This document shows, piece by piece, positions 41,903 to 51,266 of a DNA stretch of 64,000 nt. The stretch's first letter is position 1. Each line of letters starts with the position of its first letter. The notes under the pieces were generated by a model. The model did not search any database. It saw only the letters and a list, made by a program, of their open reading frames with translations, and was not told the DNA's origin. Origin of the DNA: an uncultured Oscillospiraceae bacterium (GTDB lineage: Bacteria > Bacillota > Clostridia > Oscillospirales > Oscillospiraceae); the NCBI GenBank assembly GCA_910587345.1, contig CAJUKH010000026.1, positions 241,110 through 305,109 on the forward strand, in the 5' to 3' direction. A program made the position numbers and the translations under genes.

Positions 41903-42619
41903 TCAGCCTCCCAGCACGCTCTTCTGGATGGCCTGAATTTCCCGGATGCCCTTGGCGCAAAGGTCTACCAGCTCCCGCTGCTCGGCGATGGTGAAGGCTC
42001 TTCCCTCCCCGGTGCCCTGAAGCTCCACCAGCTGCCCGGAGCCGGTCATCACACAGTTCAGGTCCACCTGGGCAGAGGAATCCTCCTCATAACAAAGGTC
42101 CAGCAGCAGCTCGTCCCCCACAATGCCCGCCGACACGGCGGCCACGCAGTCGATGAGGGGCATCTCCTCCAGTACCCCGTCCTGCACCAGCTTATAAAGG
42201 GCCAGCGAAAGCGCCACAAAACCCCCGGTAACGCTGGCGGTCCGGGTCCCCCCGTCCCCCTGAAGCACGTCACAGTCAATGGTGATGCTCCGCTCCCCCA
42301 GCTTTTTCATATCCACACAGGCCCGAAGGGAACGGCCTACCAGCCGCTGTATCTCCGCCGACCGGGGGGATAGCTTCAGCTTGGAGATGTCCCGCCGGGA
42401 CCGCTCCCGGTTGGCCCGGGGCAGCATGGAGTACTCGGCGGTGACCCACCCCTCCCCCTCGGGCACATGGGGCGGGGTCCTGTCCTCCACGCTGGCGCAG
42501 CAGAGGACCTGGGTGTTGCCGCAGCGGATGAGACAGGAACCCTCGGCAAATTTATTGATGCCGGGAATGATCTCAATGGGACGAAGCTGGTCGTTTTTTC
42601 TTCCGTCAATACGAGACAT
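41903..42619 (-). CDS. rph: ribonuclease PH
   Basis: 238 residues. Phosphorolytic 3'-5' exonuclease that trims tRNA ends. RANRERSRRDISKLKLSPRS, RLVGRSLRACVD and DCDVLQGDGGTRTASVTGG are diagnostic. ATG at 42619 (MSRIDGRKNDQLRPIEI) follows GGAGGGG; the frame's earlier start at 42661 lacks a site. The gap to ftsY (42620-42715) holds a GCCGCC/GGCGGC hairpin only. Confidence 0.96.
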   Translation of the reverse strand: MSRIDGRKNDQLRPIEIIPGINKFAEGSCLIRCGNTQVLCCASVEDRTPPHVPEGEGWVTAEYSMLPRANRERSRRDISKLKLSPRSAEIQRLVGRSLRACVDMKKLGERSITIDCDVLQGDGGTRTASVTGGFVALSLALYKLVQDGVLEEMPLIDCVAAVSAGIVGDELLLDLCYEEDSSAQVDLNCVMTGSGQLVELQGTGEGRAFTIAEQRELVDLCAKGIREIQAIQKSVLGG

Positions 42620-42715
42620 GATAACCCCTCCAACGGACTGCCGTTTCCGCAGTCCCCACATAATATATAGGCCCCATTTTTACCTTGGAGCCGCCGCCTT
42701 CGGCGGCCCATTTCA

Positions 42716-43615
42716 TTACAGCAGCGCTTCTGCAAAGGCTTCCGGTTCAAAGGGCATCAGGTCGTCAATGCCCTCCCCCACGCCGATAAATTTCACCGGC
42801 ACCCCCAGTTCCCGGGCGATGGCCACCACAATGCCCCCTTTGGCGGTGCCGTCCAGCTTGGTCAGCACCACCCCGCTCAAACCGGCGGACTCCTTGAACT
42901 GGCGGGCCTGAATAAGTCCATTCTGCCCGGTGGTGGCGTCCAGCACCAGCAAGGTCTCCCGGCTGGCTCCGGGCAGCTCCCGGTCAATGACCCGGCTGAT
43001 TTTATTCAGCTCGTTCATCAGATTCTGCTTATTGTGAAGCCGCCCGGCTGTGTCCACCAGCACCATATCACTCTTCCGGGCCTTGGCGGCGGTGCAGGCG
43101 TCAAAGACCACGGCGGCGGGGTCGGCTCCCTCCCCCTGCCGCACAAGGTCCACCCCCGCCCGCTGTGACCAGATCTCCAGCTGGTCAGCGGCGGCGGCAC
43201 GGAAGGTATCCCCGGCACAAAGAAGGACCTTATGCCCCTCCCCTTTCATCCGAGCGGCCAGCTTACCGATGGTGGTGGTCTTTCCCACCCCGTTGACCCC
43301 GATAAAAAGGCACACGGCGGGCCGGTTTTCCATGTTCAGCCCCCCATTGCCCACGGTCAATATCTCAACAAGAATGCTTTTCAGACACTCCCGCGCCTCG
43401 GCGGCCGTCTTAATTTTCTCCGCCTTGGTCCGCTTCCGCAGCTCCTCGCTGACCTCCAATGCGGTATCCACCCCCATGTCGGAGAGGATCAGCGTCTCCT
43501 CCAAAATGTCGTAAAAATCGTCATCCAGTTCCCCGGCAAACAGCTGGTCAAAGGAATGCCCGATATTCTCCCGCGTCCGGGTCAGCCCCTGCTTGATTTT
43601 CTCAAAAAAGCCCAT
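42716..43615 (-). CDS. ftsY: signal recognition particle receptor FtsY
   Basis: 299 residues. SRP GTPase at the membrane, partner of Ffh and of the SRP RNA at 1640-1928. Short N-terminal A-region, N domain, then G domain with GVNGVGKTTTIGKLAARM, DTFRAAAADQL, DTAGRLHNKQNLM, TKLDGTAKGG and GVGEGIDDLMPF. ATG at 43615 follows GGAGG by 5 nt. Downstream of smc and the broken zinc-ribbon gene, in the usual smc-ftsY order. Confidence 0.97.
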   Translation of the reverse strand: MGFFEKIKQGLTRTRENIGHSFDQLFAGELDDDFYDILEETLILSDMGVDTALEVSEELRKRTKAEKIKTAAEARECLKSILVEILTVGNGGLNMENRPAVCLFIGVNGVGKTTTIGKLAARMKGEGHKVLLCAGDTFRAAAADQLEIWSQRAGVDLVRQGEGADPAAVVFDACTAAKARKSDMVLVDTAGRLHNKQNLMNELNKISRVIDRELPGASRETLLVLDATTGQNGLIQARQFKESAGLSGVVLTKLDGTAKGGIVVAIARELGVPVKFIGVGEGIDDLMPFEPEAFAEALL

Positions 43616-43629
43616 AACAGCCTCCGCAA

Positions 43630-43936
43630 TCAAAATTTTGAATTGACCGCACCGCAATGAGGACACTTCGGTGTATCAAAATCATATTTTTCTCCACATT
43701 TTGGACAGACCAGTTGGGATATATGTCCCCCGTCTTCCGCAATGCCGGAAGTCCCCTGTCTGAAAAATTCAATTTTTCCACAAGCGGGGCATTCCCAAAT
43801 TTCCGCCTCAAGCGGCCCCGGTCAACAGGTTAGACCAATGCCCCGTCAAAACGCCAACTTTACCAAGCTGTATCTGCTCTTCCCCAAGGAGATCCTTGGC
43901 CTCACCGCAGCTTCCGCATTTCCTGCTCTGCTTCAC
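43630..43936 (-). pseudogene. zinc-ribbon protein gene between smc and ftsY, frameshifted
   Basis: A GTG at 43936 overlapping the smc stop opens a frame with KCGSCG, LGKVGVLTGHWSNLLTG, then stops at TGA near 43813. One frame over, the same protein continues (LEAEIWECPACGKIEFF, CPKCGEKYDFDTPKCPHCG) to a stop at 43630. Removing one C from the GGGGCC at 43813-43819 fuses them into about 101 residues with three cysteine-pair knuckles. The pattern fits a family of small Clostridia zinc-ribbon proteins. Either a recent frameshift or a sequence error. Confidence 0.65.
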
Positions 43937-46900
43937 TTGATCTTCAACTCCCTCTCCACATCGTTGAGGTTAATGGTCAGCACCCTCGTGACCCCCTGCT
44001 CCTGCATGGTGACGCCATAGAGCGTGTCGGCCTCCTCCATGGTGCCCCGGCGGTGGGTGATGACAATGAACTGGGTATGGTCGGACATCTGCCGCATATA
44101 GGCGGCAAACCGGGCTACGTTGGCATCGTCCAGAGCCGCCTCAATCTCGTCCATCACCACAAAGGGAGTGGGCCGGACCTTCAGGATAGCAAAATAGAGG
44201 GCAATGGCCACAAAGGCCTTCTCTCCGCCGGAGAGAAGGGTGATGATCTTCAGACTCTTCCCCGGGGGCTGTACCTTGATCTCAATGCCGCAGTTGAGGA
44301 TATCCTCCGGGTCCTCCAGCTCCAAAGTAGCCTTACCGCCGCCAAACAGCTCCACAAAAGTCTGCTGAAAGGCCTCGTTGATCTTCACAAACTGCTCTCC
44401 GAAAATACGCTCCATCTCTCCGGTCACATCGGCGATGACCTTCAAAAGCTCGGTCTTGGCCTTCTGCACATCGTCCCGCTGGTCGGTGAAGTAGGTGTAC
44501 CGTTCGTTGACCCGCTGGAACTCCTCGATGGCATCCAGATTGATGTTGCCCAAAGAGGAGATGGACTTTTTCAGCTCGGCCACACGGCGCTGAGCCTTGG
44601 CCACGCTTTCCAGCTCCACCCGCTGGGCTTTGGCCGCCTCGTGGGAAAGTTCATAGGTTTCCCACAGCCGGTCCAGGATCTGCCTTTCCTCCATCTCGGC
44701 CCCGGCCTTCTTCTGCTCCAAAAGGGAGACCTCCCGCTCCATGGCCAGCAGCTCGTTGTTCTTGTCCCGGCTGGCCTTGTCGGCACGGGTCCGCTCTCCT
44801 TCCAACTCCAGCCGCTCCCGGTTCAGCCGCTCGATATCGGCCTGCTTCTCCGCCCCCTGGGCCTTGATGCTTTGCAGAAGGGCCTCCTTCTCGGCGATCT
44901 CCCGGTTCAGCTCCTCATTCTTTGTTTTCAGTTCCCCGATACGCTGGAACCGGTCCTCCCGGTCCCCCGCCATATCCTTCCGCAGCTCCTCCAGCTCCCG
45001 CAGGGACTGGCGGGAAGCCAGCGTTTCGGCCTCCAAAGCCGCCTTCTGGGCATTTAGGGTGGCGATTTGGGCATTGATGACCTCGGTCCTTTGCCGGGCT
45101 TCGCTTTGGCCCTCCGCCTTGCCCTGGGCCTCGGCCCGCAGGGCGGCGGCGGAACCCTCCAACTCCTCGATACGCTTCCGGGCGTTGTCGGTATCCTCCT
45201 CGGTGCGCTTGGCCCTCTGGGCCAGCTGTTCCAGTTCCTTCTTCCACTCGTCCCGCTGGCGCTCCACGTCGGCCACCGTCTGCTCCAGATGGCCCACCCG
45301 CTCCTCCAGCTTCAAAATATCGTCCTCATGCTGGCGCTGCTGGGCCTGGGCGGCGTCCATCTCGTACTGGGCGCCGGTGACCTCTCTCACGGCCTCTTCC
45401 AGCTCCTTACCCGCGGCAGAGAGCTTCTCGTTCAGCCCCGCCTCCTGCTCCCGCAGCCGCTCCAACTCTCCCTGCCGGGACAAAATGCCCGCCGTACGGG
45501 AGGCGGAACCGCCCGTCATGGAGCCGCCGGGATTCAGCACCTGACCGTCCAGTGTAACGATTTTCAGCTTGTGATGATACTTCCGGGCCATGGCAATGGC
45601 GGTGTCCATATCCTCGGCAATGACCGTCCGCCCCAGAAGGCTGGAAAAAACCGTCTCATATTTCTGATCGCACTGGATCAGCTCGTCTCCCAGCCCCACG
45701 AACCCTGGCTCGTCCACCACATCGGTCTCCTTGAACTCGGAGGGCTTGATGGCATTGAGGGGCAGGAAGGTACACCGCCCGCCGTCCCGCCGTTTCAGGT
45801 ACTGGATGGCTGCCTTGCCGTCCTCCTCCCGTTCCACCACAACATTCTGCATGGCAGAACCCAAGGCGGTCTCAATGGCCACGGTGTACTCCCCCGGCAC
45901 CCGGAGCAGCCCGGCCACCGGTCCCAGCACGCCTTTCAGCTGGCCCCGCTCGGCCTCCCCCATTACCATTTTTACCGCCTTGGAGTAGCCCTCATACAGC
46001 TTCTCCATCTCCAACAGCATATGGACCCGGGACTGAAGGGTACTCGCCTCGATTTGAAACTTTCCGTGCCGCTCTTCGATCTCCTTCATCTTCCGGCTCC
46101 GGCTGTCCAGCCGCAGGGCATAGCCGCTGATGATATTCTTGATGGAGTCCCGGTCCTCCCGTGCCTGTTCCAATTCCTTTCGAGCCTCCCGAACCTCGGC
46201 CTCGGCGGCAGCCAGCCGCTCCTCCCCGCCGGCCAGCTCCTGCCGCACCGTCTCATCCCGGTCCATGACCTCCTGGGCGGCGGCGGCAAGGGCGGAGAGC
46301 AATGCCCGGGCTTCGGCGGCCGAGGCGGTCTCCACCGCCTCTTTCTGGCGCAGTGCCTCCATCTCGGCGGCAAGGGTGCCGGCGCTTTTGCCCAGTTCGT
46401 CGGCCTGGGCCTGCTTTTGGGCGATCTGGCCCTCCAACTCCTCCGTTTCCCTTGCGATGGCGTCCAACCGCTCCTGCCGCTGGACGATCTGCCCCTCGAT
46501 GGAACCGGCCCGGCCCTCCTGAGCCTCCAACTCCCGCTGAAGCCGGTCTGTGTTTTCCAGATTGTTCTGGATGTTGGCTTTCAATACGCCGATGGCCTTC
46601 TCACACTCGTTGGCGTCGGCCTGCCGGCCCATCATCTCAAAGCGGATGCCTTCAACATCCATCTCCTTTTGCCGCATCTCCCGGGCGATGGCCTCGGCGG
46701 CGGCGTACAATTCCTCCACCTGGGCCTGGGTCTCGGTTTTCTGGCGGTAGGCATTCTCATAATCGGACTGTATCTTGATGGCCCCGGTGCGGATGCGTTC
46801 CAGCTGTTCCAACCACAGGGAGATCTCCAGTCCCCGCAGTTCATCCCGGAGAATGAGAAACTTCTTCGCCTTCTCCGCCGACACCCGCAAAGGCTCCACC

Positions 46901-47505
46901 TGAAGCTCCAATTCATCTATCTTATCGTTGATGCGGGTCAGGTTTTCCTGGGTCCGCTCCAGCTTCCGCTCCGCCTCCTCCTTCCGGTGGCGGTAACGGG
47001 AGATGCCCGCCGCCTCCTCAAAGACCTCCCGGCGGTCGGCGGATTTCACCGACAGGATCTCATCGATCTTGCCCTGGCCGATGATGGAGTATCCCTCCCG
47101 GCCCAGACCCGTGTCCATAAACAGCTCGTTGACATCCTTCAGCCGCACCGAACGGCGGTTGATGTAATACTCGCTCTCCCCGGAGCGATAGTACCGCCGG
47201 GTGACCATGACCTCGCTCTCCTCCATATTGGGGAAGATATGCTCGGTATTGTCCAGCACAAGGGACACCTCGGCAAAGCCCAACTGCTTGCGCTTGGCTG
47301 TGCCGCCAAAGATGACGTCCTCCATCTTGCCTCCCCGCAGCGCCCGGGTGGACTGCTCCCCCATGACCCAGCGGATGGCGTCGGAGATATTTGATTTGCC
47401 GGAACCGTTAGGCCCCACGATGGCGGTGATATCCTCCCCGAAGGAGAGGACCGTCTTGTCTGGAAAGGACTTAAAGCCCTGTATTTCCAATGCTTTCAGA
47501 TACAA
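43933..47505 (-). CDS. smc: chromosome segregation protein SMC
   Basis: 1,190 residues. ATPase of bacterial condensin. N-terminal Walker A IVGPNGSGKSNISDAIRWVM, two long coiled coils (about 170-500 and 680-1020) around a hinge (about 510-670, with GVLGPVAGLLRVPGEY), and C-terminal signature LLSGGEKAFVAIAL with Walker B PFVVMDEIEAALDD. TTG at 47505 (MYLKALEIQGFKSF) is the start: GAGGTG lies 8 nt upstream and this matches the family start; a GTG at 47514 sits inside that site. ScpA/ScpB are not in the window. Confidence 0.97.
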   Translation of the reverse strand: MYLKALEIQGFKSFPDKTVLSFGEDITAIVGPNGSGKSNISDAIRWVMGEQSTRALRGGKMEDVIFGGTAKRKQLGFAEVSLVLDNTEHIFPNMEESEVMVTRRYYRSGESEYYINRRSVRLKDVNELFMDTGLGREGYSIIGQGKIDEILSVKSADRREVFEEAAGISRYRHRKEEAERKLERTQENLTRINDKIDELELQVEPLRVSAEKAKKFLILRDELRGLEISLWLEQLERIRTGAIKIQSDYENAYRQKTETQAQVEELYAAAEAIAREMRQKEMDVEGIRFEMMGRQADANECEKAIGVLKANIQNNLENTDRLQRELEAQEGRAGSIEGQIVQRQERLDAIARETEELEGQIAQKQAQADELGKSAGTLAAEMEALRQKEAVETASAAEARALLSALAAAAQEVMDRDETVRQELAGGEERLAAAEAEVREARKELEQAREDRDSIKNIISGYALRLDSRSRKMKEIEERHGKFQIEASTLQSRVHMLLEMEKLYEGYSKAVKMVMGEAERGQLKGVLGPVAGLLRVPGEYTVAIETALGSAMQNVVVEREEDGKAAIQYLKRRDGGRCTFLPLNAIKPSEFKETDVVDEPGFVGLGDELIQCDQKYETVFSSLLGRTVIAEDMDTAIAMARKYHHKLKIVTLDGQVLNPGGSMTGGSASRTAGILSRQGELERLREQEAGLNEKLSAAGKELEEAVREVTGAQYEMDAAQAQQRQHEDDILKLEERVGHLEQTVADVERQRDEWKKELEQLAQRAKRTEEDTDNARKRIEELEGSAAALRAEAQGKAEGQSEARQRTEVINAQIATLNAQKAALEAETLASRQSLRELEELRKDMAGDREDRFQRIGELKTKNEELNREIAEKEALLQSIKAQGAEKQADIERLNRERLELEGERTRADKASRDKNNELLAMEREVSLLEQKKAGAEMEERQILDRLWETYELSHEAAKAQRVELESVAKAQRRVAELKKSISSLGNINLDAIEEFQRVNERYTYFTDQRDDVQKAKTELLKVIADVTGEMERIFGEQFVKINEAFQQTFVELFGGGKATLELEDPEDILNCGIEIKVQPPGKSLKIITLLSGGEKAFVAIALYFAILKVRPTPFVVMDEIEAALDDANVARFAAYMRQMSDHTQFIVITHRRGTMEEADTLYGVTMQEQGVTRVLTINLNDVERELKIK

Positions 47506-47623
47506 TGAAGGCACACCTCATTTTACGACTTATGGTTTTCTGCCTGTCTTTCTTTTCACGGAGAAAAAGCCTCTTTTTTCCGCTTTTGTTTTCCCGAAAG
47601 CCGGGCAAATTTCCGGATAGTAT

Positions 47624-47652
47624 ATTATAGCAAAATCCCCCTCTTTTTGCAA
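47624..47652 (-). promoter_or_regulatory. promoter of smc-ftsY
   Basis: Minus-strand TTGCAA (47647-47652), 17 bp, TATAAT (47624-47629). Leader of about 110 nt. Confidence 0.8.
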
Positions 47653-47687
47653 TTCTTTTTCGTAGAGAATCACGGGGATTTCCCCCC

Positions 47688-47716
47688 TTGCAACCGGCAG
47701 GGAAAAGTGCTATTGT
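47688..47716 (+). promoter_or_regulatory. promoter of the second MATE gene
   Basis: TTGCAA (47688-47693), 17 bp, TATTGT (47711-47716). The upstream bases TCCCCCC match those before the leuS promoter. Confidence 0.65.
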
Positions 47717-47765
47717 ATCTGGGTATCGCAGCCCCTCGATTTGCTGCGGAAAAGAGGTTTTGGAA

Positions 47766-49136
47766 ATGAGAAACAAGCACTACGAGATCGACATGCTCAA
47801 CGGCGCTCTGGCCCCCAAACTTCTGGCCTTCGCCCTCCCCCTGATGGTCTCCAGCATCATGCAGCTTCTCTTCAACGCTGCCGATGTCATCGTGGTGGGC
47901 CGTTACGCCGGCGACGCCTCCCTGGCGGCCGTCACCTCCACAGGCTCTCTTGTAAACCTGCTGGTGAATCTCTTCATGGGCCTCTCCATCGGCGCCAATG
48001 TGACCGTGGCCCACGCTCTGGGCCACGGCGATACGGACCGCACCGAAAAAGTGGTCCATACCTCGGTGCTGTTAAGCCTGATCGGCGGTGTGTTTCTCGC
48101 CATTTTTGGTGCCCTTGCCTGCCGCACCCTGTTGGAGCTTATGTCCTCCCCGGAGAATGTCATCGACCTGTCCGCCCTCTATCTGCGTATCTACTTCATG
48201 GGTATGCCCGCCATGCTGTTCTATAACTTCGGCAGCGCCCTTCTCCGGGCCGGGGGCGACACCCAGCGGCCCATGTTCTTTCTGGCCATCGCCGGCGTGG
48301 TCAATGTGGTACTGAACCTGATACTGGTCATCGTCTTCCATCTGGATGTGGCCGGCGTGGCCATTGCCACCATCGTCTCCCAGTACATCTCCGCCTTCCT
48401 GGTCCTGCGCTGCCTCATGGCCGAGACCGGCCCTCTCCACCTGGAGCTGAAAAAGCTTCGCATTGAGAAGGATGTGCTTATCAATATCGTCAGCATCGGC
48501 CTTCCCGCCGGCTTTCAGGGCATCGTATTCTCCATCTCCAACGTGGTCATTCAATCCTCCATCAACTCCTTTGGTGACATTGTCATGGCCGGCTCCGGCG
48601 CCAGCGCCAATGTGGAGGGCTTTGTCTATGTGGGCATGAACGCCTTCTATCAGACCTGCCTCACCTTCGTGGGCCAGAATTACGGCGCCGCCAAGTGCGA
48701 CCGGGTGGACAGGGTGGTCCTCTTGTGCCAGGGCTTCGGCATTTTAAGCGGCCTTATTCTGGGCGGACTTGCCTATCTCTTCGGCAACCAGCTTCTCTCC
48801 ATCTACTCCCCCAACCCAGACATCATCGCCCAGGGCATGATCCGGATGTTCTATGTGGGCCTTCCCTACTTCCTCTGCGGCATCATGGACGTGATGGTAG
48901 GTGCCCTTCGGGGCTTGGGCTGGTCGGTGGCTCCCATGGCGGTCTCGGTCCTGGGTGTCTGCGGTGTCCGCCTCCTTTGGGTAGCCACCATCTTCCAGAC
49001 CTACCACACCCCCGCCTGCCTCTATCTTTCCTACCCCATCAGTTGGATCATCACCGCTATTATTCATATCATCTGCTTCCTTTTCATCCGTAAAAAGGCT
49101 TACGCCAGGGTGACTCACAATGCCGTCCCGGCCTGA
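47766..49136 (+). CDS. MATE family efflux transporter (second copy)
   Basis: 456 residues, twelve membrane helices in two repeats. SSIMQLLFNAADVIVVGRYAG in helix 1-2, SALLRAGGDTQRPMFFLAIA in the first half and GALRGLGWSVAPMAVSVLG in the second half are MATE signatures. It belongs to the DinF/NorM-like group common in Clostridia; the first MATE gene has a different helix 1 motif and a long N-terminus. ATG at 47766 (MRNKHYEIDMLNG) lies 9 nt after AAGAGG. It overlaps the following GNAT gene by 17 bp, so they may form one unit. Substrate unknown. Confidence 0.93.
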   Translation: MRNKHYEIDMLNGALAPKLLAFALPLMVSSIMQLLFNAADVIVVGRYAGDASLAAVTSTGSLVNLLVNLFMGLSIGANVTVAHALGHGDTDRTEKVVHTSVLLSLIGGVFLAIFGALACRTLLELMSSPENVIDLSALYLRIYFMGMPAMLFYNFGSALLRAGGDTQRPMFFLAIAGVVNVVLNLILVIVFHLDVAGVAIATIVSQYISAFLVLRCLMAETGPLHLELKKLRIEKDVLINIVSIGLPAGFQGIVFSISNVVIQSSINSFGDIVMAGSGASANVEGFVYVGMNAFYQTCLTFVGQNYGAAKCDRVDRVVLLCQGFGILSGLILGGLAYLFGNQLLSIYSPNPDIIAQGMIRMFYVGLPYFLCGIMDVMVGALRGLGWSVAPMAVSVLGVCGVRLLWVATIFQTYHTPACLYLSYPISWIITAIIHIICFLFIRKKAYARVTHNAVPA

Positions 49137-49617
49137 GGCGCTGGTCCTTCGTCCCTACCGGGCAGAGGACTGCCCCGCCCTGATCTCTCTTTTTCAGGAC
49201 ACGGTGCGCCATGTCTGCGCCATTGACTACACCCCGCCCCAGTTGACGGCCTGGAGCGGCAACCCTCTGGAGGACGTATGGGATGCCTCCTTCCGCTCCC
49301 ATTACACGCTGGTGGCTATGCTGGGAGAAGAGATCGCGGGCTTTGCTGACCTGGCTCCCGGTACGGACAGCAGTCCCGGCGCCTATCTGGACCGGCTCTA
49401 TGTCCATAAGGACCATCAGCGTGAGGGCATCGCCGCCGCCCTCTGTGACGCTTTGGAGGCCGCCGCCAAACCGGGGCGCATCTACACCCACGCCTCCCTC
49501 ACCGCCCGCCCCTTCTTCCTTGCAAGAGGCTATCAGGAGGTCCACCGGCAGACGGTGGAGCGGCTGGGAGTGAAGATGGATAATTTTGTGATGGAAAAGC
49601 ACCTCCCCCGCTCCTGA
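49120..49617 (+). CDS. GNAT family N-acetyltransferase
   Basis: 165 residues. LVLRPYRAEDCPALISLF start, DRLYVHKDHQREGIAAALCD acetyl-CoA loop and FFLARGYQEVHRQTVERLGV end are typical of the small-molecule GNATs. Start lies inside the MATE gene (17-bp overlap). Possibly modifies a substrate of the transporter, but this is only suggested by position. Confidence 0.88.
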   Translation: MPSRPEALVLRPYRAEDCPALISLFQDTVRHVCAIDYTPPQLTAWSGNPLEDVWDASFRSHYTLVAMLGEEIAGFADLAPGTDSSPGAYLDRLYVHKDHQREGIAAALCDALEAAAKPGRIYTHASLTARPFFLARGYQEVHRQTVERLGVKMDNFVMEKHLPRS

Positions 49618-49622
49618 GCCAC

Positions 49623-49659
49623 AATCACCGCAGGGTCCATGGCCCTGCGGTGATTTTTT
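49623..49659 (+). terminator. terminator of the MATE-GNAT unit
   Basis: AATCACCGCAGGG/CCCTGCGGTGATT hairpin, then TTTTTT. Confidence 0.88.
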
Positions 49660-49672
49660 GCCCCGCCCCGCC

Positions 49673-49701
49673 TTGCGCCTCTCCCTTTCCTGTGCTACAA
49701 T
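49673..49701 (+). promoter_or_regulatory. promoter of the 49729 membrane-protein pair
   Basis: TTGCGC (49673-49678), 17 bp, TACAAT (49696-49701). Confidence 0.6.
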
Positions 49702-49728
49702 ATCCTCAATGGGAAAAGAGGTGCTGTC

Positions 49729-50487
49729 ATGTCCCTTTACCGCCAAAAGATCTTCCCCGCCCTCTCCGCTTTTCTGTGGGTCATCTTCCTTTTTCTGGAC
49801 CTGACCGGTCTGGGGGACAGCACCTGGGTCAAGTACGCTTCCATCTGCCTTTGCTGTCTCACCGCCCTTCTGGGGGCCACGACCACCGACGGCAGATTGG
49901 TGGCCGCCGCCCTCTGCTTCACCGTGGCGGCCGACTGGTTCTTGTTGGTGCGAAACGACCACTACGAATGGGGCATCGGGCTATTTATCATTGTCCAGCT
50001 TTTTTACGCCCTTCGGCTTTTTTATCTGCGGGGGAAGAAAATCTGCATCTGGGAACTGGTATTACGCTGCGTCTCTTTTCTTCTTTTTTTCCTGCTTTTC
50101 CTGTTGGCTGGCTATTTTCTTATTTTCAAACTCGGTGCTTTGTTTGAGAGTGACTGGGTCCATGAAAAAGGAGATTTTCTGTCTCCCCTACTCTTCTTTT
50201 TGGTATCTGTCTCTCTCCCCTATGTGATTCCTGTATGGATCTATTTCTCCAATCTCTGCATCAATGCCGCCGGGGCCTTCGCCCTGAAAAAGCACTTGTT
50301 TGCCATAGGCCTTGTCCTTTTTATCCTCTGTGACCTCTGCGTAGGGGCCTATAATCTGGCTCTCTGCTTTGATTTTACTCTCAGCTTCGCCCAAGTGGGG
50401 ATGTGGTTTTTCTACCTGCCGTCTCAGGTGCTCATCGTCCTCTCCCAAGAAACAGAAAAGGGGGTTCTCCATGAAACAGCCATCTAA
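49729..50487 (+). CDS. membrane protein, possibly YhhN/TMEM86 lysoplasmalogenase-like
   Basis: 252 residues, about eight hydrophobic helices. AADWFLLVRNDHYEWGIGLF with FIIVQLFYALRLF resembles the Asp-containing core of TMEM86/YhhN proteins, which cleave the vinyl-ether bond of lysoplasmalogens. The second catalytic Asp could be in FILCDLCVGAYNLAL. The match is from pattern only, so the assignment is tentative. Overlaps the next membrane-protein gene by 17 bp. Confidence 0.7.
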   Translation: MSLYRQKIFPALSAFLWVIFLFLDLTGLGDSTWVKYASICLCCLTALLGATTTDGRLVAAALCFTVAADWFLLVRNDHYEWGIGLFIIVQLFYALRLFYLRGKKICIWELVLRCVSFLLFFLLFLLAGYFLIFKLGALFESDWVHEKGDFLSPLLFFLVSVSLPYVIPVWIYFSNLCINAAGAFALKKHLFAIGLVLFILCDLCVGAYNLALCFDFTLSFAQVGMWFFYLPSQVLIVLSQETEKGVLHETAI

Positions 50488-51160
50488 ACTCCTTACCGTC
50501 TTCACCTCCCTCTGCCTCTCCCTTACCCTTCTCACCGCCGCCATCGCCGTCCCCATCCTCTGCCGGCCCTTCTATTACAGCCAGATCAAGGCTTTAGAGC
50601 TGGTAAAAGCCTCCGGCTTTTCCGAGGGGGTCATCCGGGGCGCCTTTGACCAGGTGATGGACTATCTGGTCTTCAACCGCCCCTTCGGCACCGGGGAGCT
50701 TCGCTGGTCGGAGGAAGGCATGGCCCATTTTGCCGACTGCAAACGCCTTTTCCAACTGGACTTCATTGTTCTGGCTGCGGCGGGGGCTTTTCTGCTTTTG
50801 GTCTTTCTGGTCCTGCGGCAGCAGCGGGATTTCCACCGTTTTCTGGGCCAGGGTCCCTGTTTTTGGGCCTTTATGGGGATGCTGCTGATTCTGGGCGGGC
50901 TGGCTCTCTGGGCGGTGCTGGATTTCAGCTCCCTTTTTACCGCCTTCCACCGTCTTTTCTTCCCCGGTAAGACCAACTGGACCTTTGACCCCCGTCTGGA
51001 CGAGATCATCCTTATCCTGCCCGAAGCCTTCTGGGCTCGGGCAGCAGCCCTGACAGCAGGGCTGGCCCTGGGCGGCGGCCTCCTTCTGACCATTCTGGAG
51101 GCCATCCTTTCCCGCCGTCCCAAATACAAAAACATCTACGAAGAACTGAAGCACCGTTAA
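50471..51160 (+). CDS. TIGR01906-type integral membrane protein
   Basis: 229 residues. N-terminal helix, an extracytoplasmic loop (YSQIKALELVKASGFSEGVI to about residue 90, with YLVFNRPFGTGELRWSEEGM and HFADCKRLF), then three helices. This layout and the F-DCK-LF motif are those of the TIGR01906 family in Clostridia and lactic acid bacteria. Function unknown. ATG at 50471 with AAAGGGGG upstream, inside the previous gene. Confidence 0.82.
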   Translation: MKQPSKLLTVFTSLCLSLTLLTAAIAVPILCRPFYYSQIKALELVKASGFSEGVIRGAFDQVMDYLVFNRPFGTGELRWSEEGMAHFADCKRLFQLDFIVLAAAGAFLLLVFLVLRQQRDFHRFLGQGPCFWAFMGMLLILGGLALWAVLDFSSLFTAFHRLFFPGKTNWTFDPRLDEIILILPEAFWARAAALTAGLALGGGLLLTILEAILSRRPKYKNIYEELKHR

Positions 51161-51188
51161 ACCCATCCGTTGAAAGGGGGCAACAAAC

Positions 51189-51266
51189 ATGAAGCGGACC
51201 GCCACACTGTCCCTATTCGCCCATCACCCAAAGGAGGCTCTATGTTTCTCACCTATCAAGACCTGA
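51189..51266 (+). CDS. possible 25-residue upstream ORF overlapping the GNAT start
   Basis: ATG at 51189 has GAAAGGGGG 8 nt upstream and encodes MKRTATLSLFAHHPKEAL and seven more residues, ending at TGA inside the GNAT gene. The GNAT ribosome site lies within it. Could couple translation or be a leader peptide; could also be chance. Confidence 0.35.
   Translation: MKRTATLSLFAHHPKEALCFSPIKT

Noticed and set aside
45067..47394. A 775-codon plus-strand open frame opposite smc
   Set aside because: Leu/His/Gly-rich shadow produced by the codon bias of the SMC coiled coils.
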